IMG/VR virus record: IMGVR_UViG_3300028920_000145
Coordinates: 1-40,430 of that record
DNA from: a virus
Length of the DNA: 40,430 nt
Direction: 5' to 3' (one strand)
Shown: one piece after another, positions 7,283 to 14,950 of the stretch
Position numbering within the stretch: the stretch's first letter is position 1
Layout: each line of letters begins with the position of its first letter
Notes under the pieces: model-generated
What the model was told of the DNA's origin: nothing
Database searches by the model: none
What the model saw: the letters and a program-made list of their open reading frames with translations, nothing else
Position numbers and translations under genes: made by a program

Positions 7283-7798
7283 CTATTGCGGCAATACTTC
7301 TTTTGCGTAAAGCTCGGCCAGCTGCGGATTGGCGGCCTGTGCCTGGCGGAAACCCTCGGAAAAGGAAACGCCCTTTTCAGTGGAAATCTTCCTGGCTTCA
7401 ACGCTCAACTGCTCGCCTGCGCCAGCAGGCCCCTGGCCGTTGGTGAATTTTTCGCCAAACTTGATTTTCTTCTGGCTGTTTTCAATGGTCTCTTTGAAGA
7501 TGTCCAGCGGCGTTTTCTTGACTGTCTTGTCCCCTTCTGCGAAATCAAGCGATTCCTGCCCGTCCAGGGAAAACATCATTTTGACGGTGGCCTCTTTGTT
7601 GGCGGGAATTATTTTTCCTTCCTTGACCTGCTCGTCCACATACGCCTCGAACTCGCGGCTTTTTTCCGCTTTCTTGTATTCAGAAAATTCCTTCTCAGCC
7701 TTTTCTTTGGCTTCTTTCTCCGCCTGAATGGATTTTTCCGCCTCGGAAAACTTGGCTTCCAGGTCGGCAACTTTTGCGGTCAATTCTTCATTGGTCAT
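7283..7798 (-). CDS. Nested scaffold protein from an internal start
   Basis: Inside the protease-scaffold gene, ATG 7798 lies 8 nt after a perfect GGAGG (7811-7807). The product of 171 residues starts MTNEELTAKVADLEAKF and holds only the coiled-coil scaffold. Mu (genes I and Z) and other phages make scaffold in excess this way. Expression is inferred from the ribosome site and domain boundary. Confidence 0.65.
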   Translation of the reverse strand: MTNEELTAKVADLEAKFSEAEKSIQAEKEAKEKAEKEFSEYKKAEKSREFEAYVDEQVKEGKIIPANKEATVKMMFSLDGQESLDFAEGDKTVKKTPLDIFKETIENSQKKIKFGEKFTNGQGPAGAGEQLSVEARKISTEKGVSFSEGFRQAQAANPQLAELYAKEVLPQ

Positions 7799-8590
7799 TA
7801 TTTGATCCTCCATGTTTGTTAATTCCGACATATCGCCTGTGGGGTTTTTTAGCTTGCCCATGACGATTGAAATGCCCTTTGAAACTTCTTTTGTGCGAAA
7901 ACTGCCCTCTGTGAATTGTCCCGGATCCCGCTGCCGTACTCGGTAACTGGTCTCCGTCTCATCAATCCCAGGATTTGATTCCACTTTGAAATTGTTTTCT
8001 TTTATCCAATCCCGCACCTGGCCCTCGGATGAAAACCGGTCTTTGGAAAGGATAATCGACTGCGGAACCATTGACCCCTCTTTGAACTCTTCTTTTTTGC
8101 TGCCAAACCAGGCTTTCATTTCTGAAAACAGGCTTTTTATCTCACCCAGGAGGGGAGAATCGGCGGGCTCGGCCTCGGTAAACTCGAAGGTCACAAACTC
8201 ATCATCTTCTTTGAAAGCGAAGTCCGCCAGCCCTTTGACGGCGGGAGCTGCAGCACCTAAAAATGCCACATGGCGCAGGGATAGGTCAGGACGCAATGCA
8301 ATTGAACGATGCTTAAACATCTTATTTTTAAGCATTTCGCCAAATTCCTTTGTCCAATCGGACATTTCACCGATTAAAGTGTTTCCCTTGCGACTGAATT
8401 TCTTGAACCAAGCGAAGGCCGGGGCCGTGTCGGATTCAGGATGCCCAATAGTGGCGGGCACGTCTGTTTTCAATTCTTCGAATTTTTTCACCATTTCATC
8501 CAGGTCGCTTTCTGTCCACTCCCTGGAATTTCCGCTTGAATCGGTTTGCTTACCGCTGCGGAATAATTCCATCGTTATTTTTTTAGCCAT
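7283..8590 (-). CDS. Head maturation protease fused to scaffold (Mu gpI-like)
   Basis: A 435-residue protein with three parts. Residues 1-150 (DVPATIGHPESDTAPAFAWF, then HRSIALRPDLSLRHVAFLGA) match Mu gpI-type phage proteases. Residues about 172-250 (LSKDRFSSEGQVRDWIKEN, then YRVRQRDPGQF) form a small domain also found in other phage head proteins. Residues about 265-435 are a long charged coiled coil, the scaffold. An internal start at 7798 probably makes the scaffold alone. The first ATG at 8590 lacks a good ribosome site, so the true start could be the ATG seven codons in. It is the first - strand gene next to the divergent region. Confidence 0.8.
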   Translation of the reverse strand: MAKKITMELFRSGKQTDSSGNSREWTESDLDEMVKKFEELKTDVPATIGHPESDTAPAFAWFKKFSRKGNTLIGEMSDWTKEFGEMLKNKMFKHRSIALRPDLSLRHVAFLGAAAPAVKGLADFAFKEDDEFVTFEFTEAEPADSPLLGEIKSLFSEMKAWFGSKKEEFKEGSMVPQSIILSKDRFSSEGQVRDWIKENNFKVESNPGIDETETSYRVRQRDPGQFTEGSFRTKEVSKGISIVMGKLKNPTGDMSELTNMEDQIMTNEELTAKVADLEAKFSEAEKSIQAEKEAKEKAEKEFSEYKKAEKSREFEAYVDEQVKEGKIIPANKEATVKMMFSLDGQESLDFAEGDKTVKKTPLDIFKETIENSQKKIKFGEKFTNGQGPAGAGEQLSVEARKISTEKGVSFSEGFRQAQAANPQLAELYAKEVLPQ

Positions 8591-8626
8591 ATTTATAATT
8601 TAACGAAAGAAAGTGAAAAAAAGCAA

Positions 8627-8651
8627 TTGACAACTTTATAGAGATTGTCAA
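8627..8651. promoter_or_regulatory. Inverted repeat with a promoter-like box in the divergent region
   Basis: TTGACAA (8627-8633) and TTGTCAA (8645-8651) form a 7-bp inverted repeat with an 11-nt spacer. TTGACA could be a -35 box for the + strand, but the best TATATT (8658-8663) is too far for a standard spacing, so the promoter is uncertain. An AAGTGAAAAAAA element lies just upstream (8611-8622), as near two other promoters. The repeat is a good operator candidate between the two head gene blocks. Confidence 0.5.
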
Positions 8652-8689
8652 AAAGTGTATATTAGTCTTAAAACGACTTGATATTTCTA

Positions 8690-9200
8690 TGTTGGAATCT
8701 ATTTTAAGGGGTAAGGGCACTCGATTAGTTCATGACTGTTCGGGACGGACGTTGTGCCAACTCCAACGTCCTGCACCTGCCCTAAAGAGGTTGGGACTAC
8801 GAGTTGTAAGGAAGTTGGAAAGCCAAACAACTTTAAAGCACCCGAGGCGGGGCATCGGGAACACTCGATGTGCCACGATAGTAAGGGGAAGCAGGGCGCA
8901 AGCTCAAGGCCAGAGACAGGCGACAACCAGGCTGGTCGATACTCGATTTAAAACCGTTGTTCTCTCATCGGTCATATTGCTTAACTGCAAAACTCCATTA
9001 CCTAGAGGCGAAAATCCGACAAACTAATATTAGGGATGAGGGATAGGGAATATTTGAAACTGTTTACAGGGCAACCGAGGACAGGCCGGGCAGAAATGCC
9101 AAAGATAGGATATTAACGTGCATACCAATCTCAATTACACTGAGGAAGCATCCCTACTTGGAAACAGGTAGGGGAAACTGCGCCCAAAACTCATTATCTA
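8690..9200 (+). ncRNA. Large structured RNA candidate in a 628-nt gene-free region
   Basis: No credible gene lies in 8591-9218. The + strand carries many stable hairpins. Outer stem: 8714-8719 with 8778-8783. Nested inside it: GGACGTTG 8747-8754 with 8764-8771. Next: AAGTTG 8812-8817 with 8828-8833, and CATCG 8853-8857 with 8866-8870. Then two stems with GAAA tetraloops: 9089-9100, and a 9-bp stem at 9152-9173. The loop CAACTC (8758-8763) can also pair with GAGTTG (8801-8806), a possible pseudoknot. Size, complexity and phage setting recall GOLLD and ROOL RNAs, but I cannot match a known consensus. Ends are approximate and the strand is inferred from the hairpins and the downstream genes. Confidence 0.55.
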
Positions 9201-9218
9201 AGGAAGCAAAGGAGCAAA

Positions 9219-9428
9219 ATGGATAACACAAAAGAATCACCCATAGGGATAATGCCTAAGATTATTTGGCGGGAAAAGCGATTTAGAGAATTAATTTCCA
9301 CCATCTCACGATATTTTGACGAAGGGCGCAAAGTCCCATTGGCATGGTTTGAAGAATTATTGGAAAACCTAAAAGACACAAATATGTTACAGCGTTTAAA
9401 TTGTATCAAATTTGAAAATGAGAATTAA
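9219..9428 (+). CDS. Hypothetical protein, 69 aa
   Basis: Starts MDNTKESPIGIMPKIIW behind AAGGAG. The opening IGIMPKxxWxExR and the following helix (ELISTISRYF) resemble a widespread family of small phage proteins of unknown role that often lie near packaging genes. It is the first protein gene after the structured RNA region and touches the ParB-like gene end to start (9428/9429). No membrane segment or metal motif. Confidence 0.7.
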   Translation: MDNTKESPIGIMPKIIWREKRFRELISTISRYFDEGRKVPLAWFEELLENLKDTNMLQRLNCIKFENEN

Positions 9429-10031
9429 ATGCAGCCAATAATCTGGAAAAACGAAAAGCGCAAAATCAGCGAATTAATCCATTTCGAGCAGAATCCCCGG
9501 CAGTTATCGGAAAAGGATTACAAAGACCTGAGAAAATCCCTTGAGAAATTCAACCTGGCGGAAATACCGGCAATCAATACCGATAACACCATAATAGCAG
9601 GTCACCAGCGGCTTAAGATACTGGCGGAATTAAAGGGCCCGGATTGTGAAATAGACGTCCGCGTGCCAAACAAAAAACTAACGGAAAAGGATTTCAAGGA
9701 ATATCTTATCAGGTCAAATAAAAATACCGGTTCCTGGGATTGGGACGGCCTGGCGAATAATTTTGAAATGTCCGACCTGCTCGATTGGGGATTCGAGGAA
9801 AAAGAGTTTGCAATTTTTGAGGCCGAAGAGGAAATGCTTCCAGATTTAAAAGATATTGAAAAGGATTTTCAACAAATATCTTTTATAGTTCATGTCGAGC
9901 AAGCGGAAAAAGTCCAAACAGCACTAACCAAAGCAGTTAAAAACGGCCTCGGTGAATCTTCCGTAAATGAGAATAAAAACGGGAACGCATTATTTTTTAT
10001 ATGTCAAAAATATCTAGATGCTGAAAGCTAA
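9429..10031 (+). CDS. ParB-like N-terminal domain (ParB/Srx fold) protein
   Basis: A 200-residue protein. Residues about 14-60 hold FEQNPRQLSEKDYKDLRKSL and IIAGHQRLKILAEL. The GHQRL motif is the signature of the ParB/sulfiredoxin nucleotide-binding fold used by ParB CTPases and by phage DNA-modification partners. A D-rich middle (WDWDGLANNFEM) and a C-terminal half follow. There is no separate ParB DNA-binding helix-turn-helix. It overlaps the Mom-like gene by 14 nt, so the two are likely coupled and work together, probably in DNA modification and not plasmid partition. Confidence 0.75.
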   Translation: MQPIIWKNEKRKISELIHFEQNPRQLSEKDYKDLRKSLEKFNLAEIPAINTDNTIIAGHQRLKILAELKGPDCEIDVRVPNKKLTEKDFKEYLIRSNKNTGSWDWDGLANNFEMSDLLDWGFEEKEFAIFEAEEEMLPDLKDIEKDFQQISFIVHVEQAEKVQTALTKAVKNGLGESSVNENKNGNALFFICQKYLDAES

Positions 10032-10758
10032 GGACATAATAATTAAACCCATTTCGTCAAAAACGGCGGGAAAAATTATTAAAGCAATTCATTATTCCGG
10101 TTCTGTATGCCAGAACAGTAAAATCCACTTCGGTGTTTTTTTAAATGAAAAGTGCGGTGGGGCTTTGCAATTCGGGCCGCCAATGGATAAACGGAAAACA
10201 ATTACCCTTGTAAAAAATACTCGGTGGAATGGCTTTTTAGAATTAAACAGAATGGCATTAGCAGAATGGTTGCCAAAAAACGGAGAAAGCCGGGCGATCT
10301 CAATTTGCCTAAAAATCATAAAAAAAAGATACCCATTTATAAAATGGGTTGTATCTTATGCAGACGGAACCCAATGTGGAGACGGAACCATTTATAGGGC
10401 GTCAGGATTTTATTTAACCTCAATTAAAAAAAATACCACAATACTTTTAATGCCAAATGGAAAAATAATAACGGATAAAAGCCTAAATAATCATAAAATT
10501 AAAAATGCCGGATGGTGTAAAAAGAAAGGAGCAAAGCCACTTCCAGGGTTCCAGTTGCGATATATTTACTTCATAGACAAATCAAAAAAGAAAGATTTAA
10601 CAGTTCCAATTTTGCCATTTTCTGCAATTAAGGAATTTAAGGCGGGAATGTACAAAGGAATCAAGCGTGTGCCGAATAGTACGGATTCCGGTGTCCAACC
10701 GGAAAAAGGCGGTGCGAATCCGACCCACACGCTCCAAACCACTGAATCAACTTGCTAA
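10018..10758 (+). CDS. Mom-like GNAT-fold DNA modification protein
   Basis: A 246-residue protein. ELNRMALAEWLPKNGESR, then the long helix of SICLKIIKKRYPFIK, then VVSYADGTQCGDGTIYRASGF closely follows the pattern of the Mu Mom family (LSR...S...YAD...GxIYxAxxF). That family modifies adenine in phage DNA to resist restriction and has an acetyltransferase-like fold. The neighbouring ParB-fold gene fits a modification pair. The C-terminal 35 residues (VPNSTDSGVQPEKGGANP) are unlike the rest and are encoded by a tRNA-like sequence. Activity and target base are inferred. Confidence 0.7.
   Translation: MLKAKDIIIKPISSKTAGKIIKAIHYSGSVCQNSKIHFGVFLNEKCGGALQFGPPMDKRKTITLVKNTRWNGFLELNRMALAEWLPKNGESRAISICLKIIKKRYPFIKWVVSYADGTQCGDGTIYRASGFYLTSIKKNTTILLMPNGKIITDKSLNNHKIKNAGWCKKKGAKPLPGFQLRYIYFIDKSKKKDLTVPILPFSAIKEFKAGMYKGIKRVPNSTDSGVQPEKGGANPTHTLQTTESTC
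10665..10736 (+). other. tRNA-like sequence inside the 3' end of the Mom-like gene
   Basis: 72 nt with an acceptor-like stem GCGTGTG/CACACGC followed by T and CCA, a central 7-bp hairpin TTCCGGT/ACCGGAA (10686-10704), and a T-arm-like GGTGCGAATCC. The D arm overlaps the central stem, the loop lacks the usual U before the anticodon, and one extra base lies between T arm and acceptor. It is therefore a degenerate tRNA-like fold, not a normal tRNA gene. It lies just upstream of the small terminase. Confidence 0.35.
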
Positions 10759-10764
10759 TCAATT

Positions 10765-11112
10765 ATGACCTGGAAAAAAGGACAAAGCGGAAACCCGGCG
10801 GGAAGGCCGAAAAACGTCAAGTATTTTAGCGAAGTGGCAAAAGAACTATTGGAGGCCAGGAAGATAAAAATCCAGTATGAGATCAACGGGAATAAGAAAA
10901 ACCTGGACTTAAAAACCTCAAAAACCATCTCTCACGGCCTTGTTTCGGCCCTGATAGTGGAGGGGTTGAAGGGGAATGTTAAGGCTGCTCAGTTCCTGGT
11001 TGAGCGCATTGAGGGGAGGCCGGACCAGCGTTTGAAGCATGAGGGCGGGCTGAATTTGACCGGGAAAACGGATGAGGAATTGGTAAATCTGATTAAGCAA
11101 TTGGACGCATAA
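10765..11112 (+). CDS. Probable small terminase subunit (DUF5681-like)
   Basis: A 115-residue protein starting MTWKKGQSGNPAGRPKN. The KGQSGNPAGRPK motif defines the DUF5681 family commonly found just before large terminase genes. The rest is helical (AALIVEGLKGN-type helices, LVERIEGRP). Small terminases bind packaging sites on phage DNA and start packaging. Position two genes before the large subunit supports the call. Confidence 0.7.
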   Translation: MTWKKGQSGNPAGRPKNVKYFSEVAKELLEARKIKIQYEINGNKKNLDLKTSKTISHGLVSALIVEGLKGNVKAAQFLVERIEGRPDQRLKHEGGLNLTGKTDEELVNLIKQLDA

Positions 11113-11135
11113 ATTATTAACGTAGGAGGCAAATC

Positions 11136-11240
11136 ATGTCAGGAGGAAGAAAACAAGGGGCTTGTGGCGGGACACCCAGGAGGGACGGGTCCGGTGGTGG
11201 TTCTGGCAATAGGGGAACCGGCAGGCAGCCGAAAAAATAG
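11136..11240 (+). CDS. Very small glycine-rich basic protein, 34 aa
   Basis: ATG 11136 lies 7 nt after a strong AGGAGG. The frame ends at TAG 11238-11240, overlapping the GTG start of the large terminase by 1 nt (TAGTG). The product (MSGGRKQGACGGTPRRDG...) is almost all Gly, Arg, Lys and Ser. It has no recognised family. The perfect ribosome site and stop-start overlap argue that it is translated, either as a real protein or to couple translation of the terminase. Confidence 0.65.
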   Translation: MSGGRKQGACGGTPRRDGSGGGSGNRGTGRQPKK

Positions 11241-12712
11241 TGAAACGTGAAGCCCTGGAACTGCTTTATCTGGCGAAACTGGAAAAGAAAGCCAGGGAAT
11301 GCCGCCAAAACTTCTTTTCCTTTTTTCAGTATTTTTGGGATACGATAGTCCCGGACCCGCTTGTCCTTAACTGGCATATAAAATACCTCTGTAATGAACT
11401 ACAGAAAATAGGCTTTAGGCTGCAGAAACGGGAAAAAAACCCTTATGACTTGGTAATTAATATCCCTCCTGGCACTACAAAAAGCACCATAGTGACCATC
11501 ATGTGGCCCGCATGGTTGTGGCTTATCGACCCAACGCTGAGGGGGATTAATACAAGCTACTCGGGGGATGTGGCGATGGAGCACGCTGTCAAATCCAGGG
11601 ATGTGCTTAAATCAGCCAAATTTCAGGAATTATATCCAGACCATATCATTTTCAAAATAGACCAGGATAATAAAAGCCGGTATGAGAACACGGCCGGCGG
11701 CTCTCGGGCCTGCACGGGGACAGGCGGCAGGATAACCTCCAAGCACGCCCATTTCATTATTGAGGATGACCCATTAAGCCCAAAACAGGCTGTTTCCGAG
11801 ACAATGCTCAAGACAGCCAATGATTTCAGCGTCCGCACCCTGAGCACCCGGAAGGTTGATAAAAAGGTCTCTACCCGCATCCTGGTGATGCAGCGACTGC
11901 ATGAGGATGACCCGGCGGGAAGGAAACTGCAGCAATCAAATGTAAAACATATCTGTCTGCCCGCCGAAATAACCGAATTGGAAAATGTCCAGCCAAAGGA
12001 ATTAGAGAAAAATTACATTGATGGGCTCCTAGACCCCAGCCGCATGGATAAAGAAGTATTAAACAATTTTAGGGAGGAATTGGGCTCTGCGGAGTATGCG
12101 GGGCAGTTTTTACAGTCCCCCAGGGCAGCGGAGGGGAATATCCTAAAACGGGAATGGTGGCGGTTCTACGATGTCCTGCCTGATATAAAAATCCAAAGGA
12201 TCATTCAATCCTATGACACTGCGTTTAAAAAGGCCGACCATAATGATTTCTGCGCTGTCACCACTTGGTATGAATTCCCAAATGGATTTTATCTTGTAGA
12301 TTTATGGCATAAAAAAGTCAATTATCCAGAATTAAAGGTACAGGCCCATATATTGGGCAACGAATGGCGGCCTCATATCGTATTAATCCCCGACACGGAT
12401 GCAGGGCAGGCGTTAATCCCTGAATTGGCCCGGGAAAGCAAATTACCTGTCTATGCGGTGGCCGTCACCAAGGATAAAATCAGTAATGCAATGACCGCCA
12501 GCCCCACCATTGAAGCGGGAAAAGTGTTTTTGCCCAACACGGCAGCGTGGAAAAATATATTTTTAGAACAAATGAGCGGGTTTCCAAACGTGAAGCATGA
12601 TGATATTGTCGATAGCGTTACACAGTTTTTAAATTGGGTACGGGAACACCCATTTGAAACGCCTGTTGCAATAGGGAAACCGAGAAACAGAAGTTTAACA
12701 GAAGGATTTTAA
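11240..12712 (+). CDS. terL: Large terminase subunit
   Basis: A 490-residue packaging motor from a GTG start at 11240. The ATPase domain has the Walker A-like IPPGTTKST (about residue 74) and Walker B HFIIEDDPL (about residue 175), then STRILVMQRLHEDD as the coupling motif. The nuclease domain shows QSYDTAFKKADHNDFC with its first Asp near residue 325, DTDAGQ, and HDDIVDSVTQFL with the distal acidic residues. The enzyme translocates and cuts DNA at the portal. Length is normal. It is coupled to the 34-codon gene and followed by the portal after 2 nt. Confidence 0.95.
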   Translation: MKREALELLYLAKLEKKARECRQNFFSFFQYFWDTIVPDPLVLNWHIKYLCNELQKIGFRLQKREKNPYDLVINIPPGTTKSTIVTIMWPAWLWLIDPTLRGINTSYSGDVAMEHAVKSRDVLKSAKFQELYPDHIIFKIDQDNKSRYENTAGGSRACTGTGGRITSKHAHFIIEDDPLSPKQAVSETMLKTANDFSVRTLSTRKVDKKVSTRILVMQRLHEDDPAGRKLQQSNVKHICLPAEITELENVQPKELEKNYIDGLLDPSRMDKEVLNNFREELGSAEYAGQFLQSPRAAEGNILKREWWRFYDVLPDIKIQRIIQSYDTAFKKADHNDFCAVTTWYEFPNGFYLVDLWHKKVNYPELKVQAHILGNEWRPHIVLIPDTDAGQALIPELARESKLPVYAVAVTKDKISNAMTASPTIEAGKVFLPNTAAWKNIFLEQMSGFPNVKHDDIVDSVTQFLNWVREHPFETPVAIGKPRNRSLTEGF

Positions 12713-12714
12713 AA

Positions 12715-14202
12715 ATGGCCACGAAAAGACAAACCCCGATTGAAAAGGCCCATGCGGGCATGAAAAGACGCCCTCATGGTGAAATTGCCACCAGGCAGAA
12801 CTCCATTGATTGGGCCGGTGTTGTTGGATACCTGCCGAACCCCGACCCCGTGCTTTTTAAGCTCGGTAGGGACATGACCGCCTATGATGATATAATTGAC
12901 GACCCGACATTAAACGCCACCATCTCGCAGCGTAAAAGCGGGGTAAAATCGAAATTATGGGAGATTGACAGGGGAAAATCAAAGTCCAGGCAGGCCAAAG
13001 TGGTGCAGGAATGCTTTGATAATCTGGATATAGCCAAAATTGAGGAGGATATACTCGATTATTTCCTTACCGGGTATTCCCCCATTGAAGTCGTATGGGA
13101 TAAGCCCGGAAAAAATGGGCTTATAATGCCCAAGAAAGTGGAAGGAAAGCCGCCTGAATGGTTCACTTTCAGCCCGGATAATGAACTACGCTTCCGTTCA
13201 AAGACCAATTTCCTTTATGGCGACCCTATTCCGCCTTACTCAATTCTCTTGCCCAGATATAACCCGACATATAAAAACCCGTATGGTCAAAGCCTGTTAT
13301 CTGTTTGTTTCTGGCCAATCACCTTTAAAAAGGGAAGTCTTAAATTCTGGATGAAATTTGTTGAGAAATATGCTTCTCCTTATGCCATCGGCAAGCTGCC
13401 CAGGTCGGCCGGGGAAGCCGAATATACCAAGCTGGTGGACATCCTCGATAAATTGGTACAAGATGCCTGCGCCGCCATTCCAGACGATGCCAGCATTGAT
13501 TTTCTCACTGATTCGCAGAAAAAAGCCAGTGCGGATATTTACAAGGAACTGGCGGCATTCTCAAACGCGGAAGTGGCCAAGGCCATCCTGGGGCAGACGC
13601 TTACCACCGAGCAGGGAGACAGGGGAACGCAGGCACTGGGAACCGTACACCAGGGAGTAGCTCAGCATATAGTCGAGGAAGATACCCGGACGGTGGAAAA
13701 TACGTTCAACCAATTAATCCAGTGGATTATGCAGATTAATTTCGGAAAAGTGGAAACGCCTAAATTCTGCCTATATCAGGAGCAGGACGTGGACAAGATA
13801 CGGGCTGAGAGAGACAAACTCCTGGCAGACACAAAACAGGTGCAGTTCTCGCAACAGTATATTGATTCAGCATACGGATTTCAGAAAGGCGATGTGACCG
13901 TTACCGAACCAAAAGAGGAACCCGTTCCCATGCCGTTTTCTGAGTTCGCCGAAGGAATGGATGCGGGACAAAGGGCCGTGGATAACCTGATTGAATCCTT
14001 TTCCCCTGAGCAGCTCCAGGAGCAGGCCAATTTTGTGAAACCGATAATAAAATTGTTCAAGGAATCAAATGATTTTGACGAGGCCATGAAAGGGCTGATT
14101 AAGATTTTCCCGGACGTGCACCCGACAAAATTGCAGCGTCAACTACGAAACGCCATCTTTGTGACCGAGGCGTTCGGACGATTGGAGGGGGAAACTGCCT
14201 AA
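12715..14202 (+). CDS. Portal protein (DUF935 / Mu gp29-like)
   Basis: A 495-residue protein. Residues 60-130 (YDDIIDDPTLNATISQRKSG, then FLTGYSPIEVVWD) and the long stem helices near 270-330 (ILGQTLTTEQGDRGTQ, then HQGVAQHIVEEDTRTVENTF) are hallmarks of the DUF935 portal family of Mu and relatives. The portal forms the dodecameric ring for DNA entry and exit at the capsid vertex. It follows the terminase directly and precedes gpF, the Mu gene order. Confidence 0.92.
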   Translation: MATKRQTPIEKAHAGMKRRPHGEIATRQNSIDWAGVVGYLPNPDPVLFKLGRDMTAYDDIIDDPTLNATISQRKSGVKSKLWEIDRGKSKSRQAKVVQECFDNLDIAKIEEDILDYFLTGYSPIEVVWDKPGKNGLIMPKKVEGKPPEWFTFSPDNELRFRSKTNFLYGDPIPPYSILLPRYNPTYKNPYGQSLLSVCFWPITFKKGSLKFWMKFVEKYASPYAIGKLPRSAGEAEYTKLVDILDKLVQDACAAIPDDASIDFLTDSQKKASADIYKELAAFSNAEVAKAILGQTLTTEQGDRGTQALGTVHQGVAQHIVEEDTRTVENTFNQLIQWIMQINFGKVETPKFCLYQEQDVDKIRAERDKLLADTKQVQFSQQYIDSAYGFQKGDVTVTEPKEEPVPMPFSEFAEGMDAGQRAVDNLIESFSPEQLQEQANFVKPIIKLFKESNDFDEAMKGLIKIFPDVHPTKLQRQLRNAIFVTEAFGRLEGETA

Positions 14203-14236
14203 GATAAATAAAAATATCCTGGCGCTGGCTTTTAAA

Positions 14237-14950
14237 ATGAAGCCGGAAGAAGCTGTCAAGTACCTGGAAAGGAAGGGCTTTAAAATCACCTGGTCATGGC
14301 GGGAAAGCCTGGATTACGCTAATAACAGGTCTTTCGTGGTCGCCAAGTCGATGAATATGGATGTATTGCAAACAATACGGGAAGACGTGGAAAAGGCGCT
14401 CTCGGAGGGGATCACCTTCGAGGAATACAGAAAGAACCTCACTCCCCGCCTGGAAGCACTTGGCTGGTGGGGTAAAAAGGTGGTTGACGGCAAGATGGTA
14501 CAGTTAGGCAGCCCGTGGAGGCTGAAAACTATCTACCGTACTAATCTTCAATCCTCTTATATGTCCGGGCGCTGGAAAATGCAGGAGGAAAATAAAGAGG
14601 ACAGGCCAGTCCTTGAATACGTTGCCATTGATGACGATGTGACAACTCCCGTTTGCCAGGCGCTTAACGGTGTGCGACGTCCGGTCGATGATCCCTTCTG
14701 GAACACCAACTATCCGCCAAATCATTTCAATTGCCGTTCAAGGGTTAGGGCGTTGACCAAAGAGCAGGCGGAAAAACGCGGCGGGGTAACAAAGAAAATA
14801 CCCAAGATGGAAGACCCGAAAACGGGAAAAATGGTGAAGGCGAAACCTTCAGAGGGATTTAATAACAATCCAGGGAAAAAGCCCTTTGAGCCTGAAAAGA
14901 AGGATTATGACGCGGATATATGGCGGGAAGGGGAAAAACTAAAACCCTAA
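14237..14950 (+). CDS. Mu gpF-like minor head protein
   Basis: At least 237 residues. The family signature lies at YRTNLQSSYMSGRW and in DDVTTPVCQALNGV, then FWNTNYPPNHFNCRSRVRAL, the conserved metal-binding-like core of phage Mu F/SPP1 gp7 head morphogenesis proteins. The reported start is the first ATG, but it has no ribosome site. The frame is open upstream, and NILALAF before it looks like family sequence. A CTG at 14195, 6 nt after GGAGG (14184-14188) and overlapping the portal stop, is a better start and adds 14 residues. The protein binds the portal and helps DNA delivery. Confidence 0.88.
   Translation: MKPEEAVKYLERKGFKITWSWRESLDYANNRSFVVAKSMNMDVLQTIREDVEKALSEGITFEEYRKNLTPRLEALGWWGKKVVDGKMVQLGSPWRLKTIYRTNLQSSYMSGRWKMQEENKEDRPVLEYVAIDDDVTTPVCQALNGVRRPVDDPFWNTNYPPNHFNCRSRVRALTKEQAEKRGGVTKKIPKMEDPKTGKMVKAKPSEGFNNNPGKKPFEPEKKDYDADIWREGEKLKP

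Noticed and set aside
8689-9027. 112-codon + strand frame in the structured RNA region
   Set aside because: Cys/Arg/Thr-rich random-looking sequence, no ribosome site, and overlapping frames of the same kind on both strands.
9140-9180. CTGAGGA...GAAAC in the structured RNA region as another hammerhead
   Set aside because: Five unpaired bases separate the core from stem II and no stem I or cleavage triplet fits.
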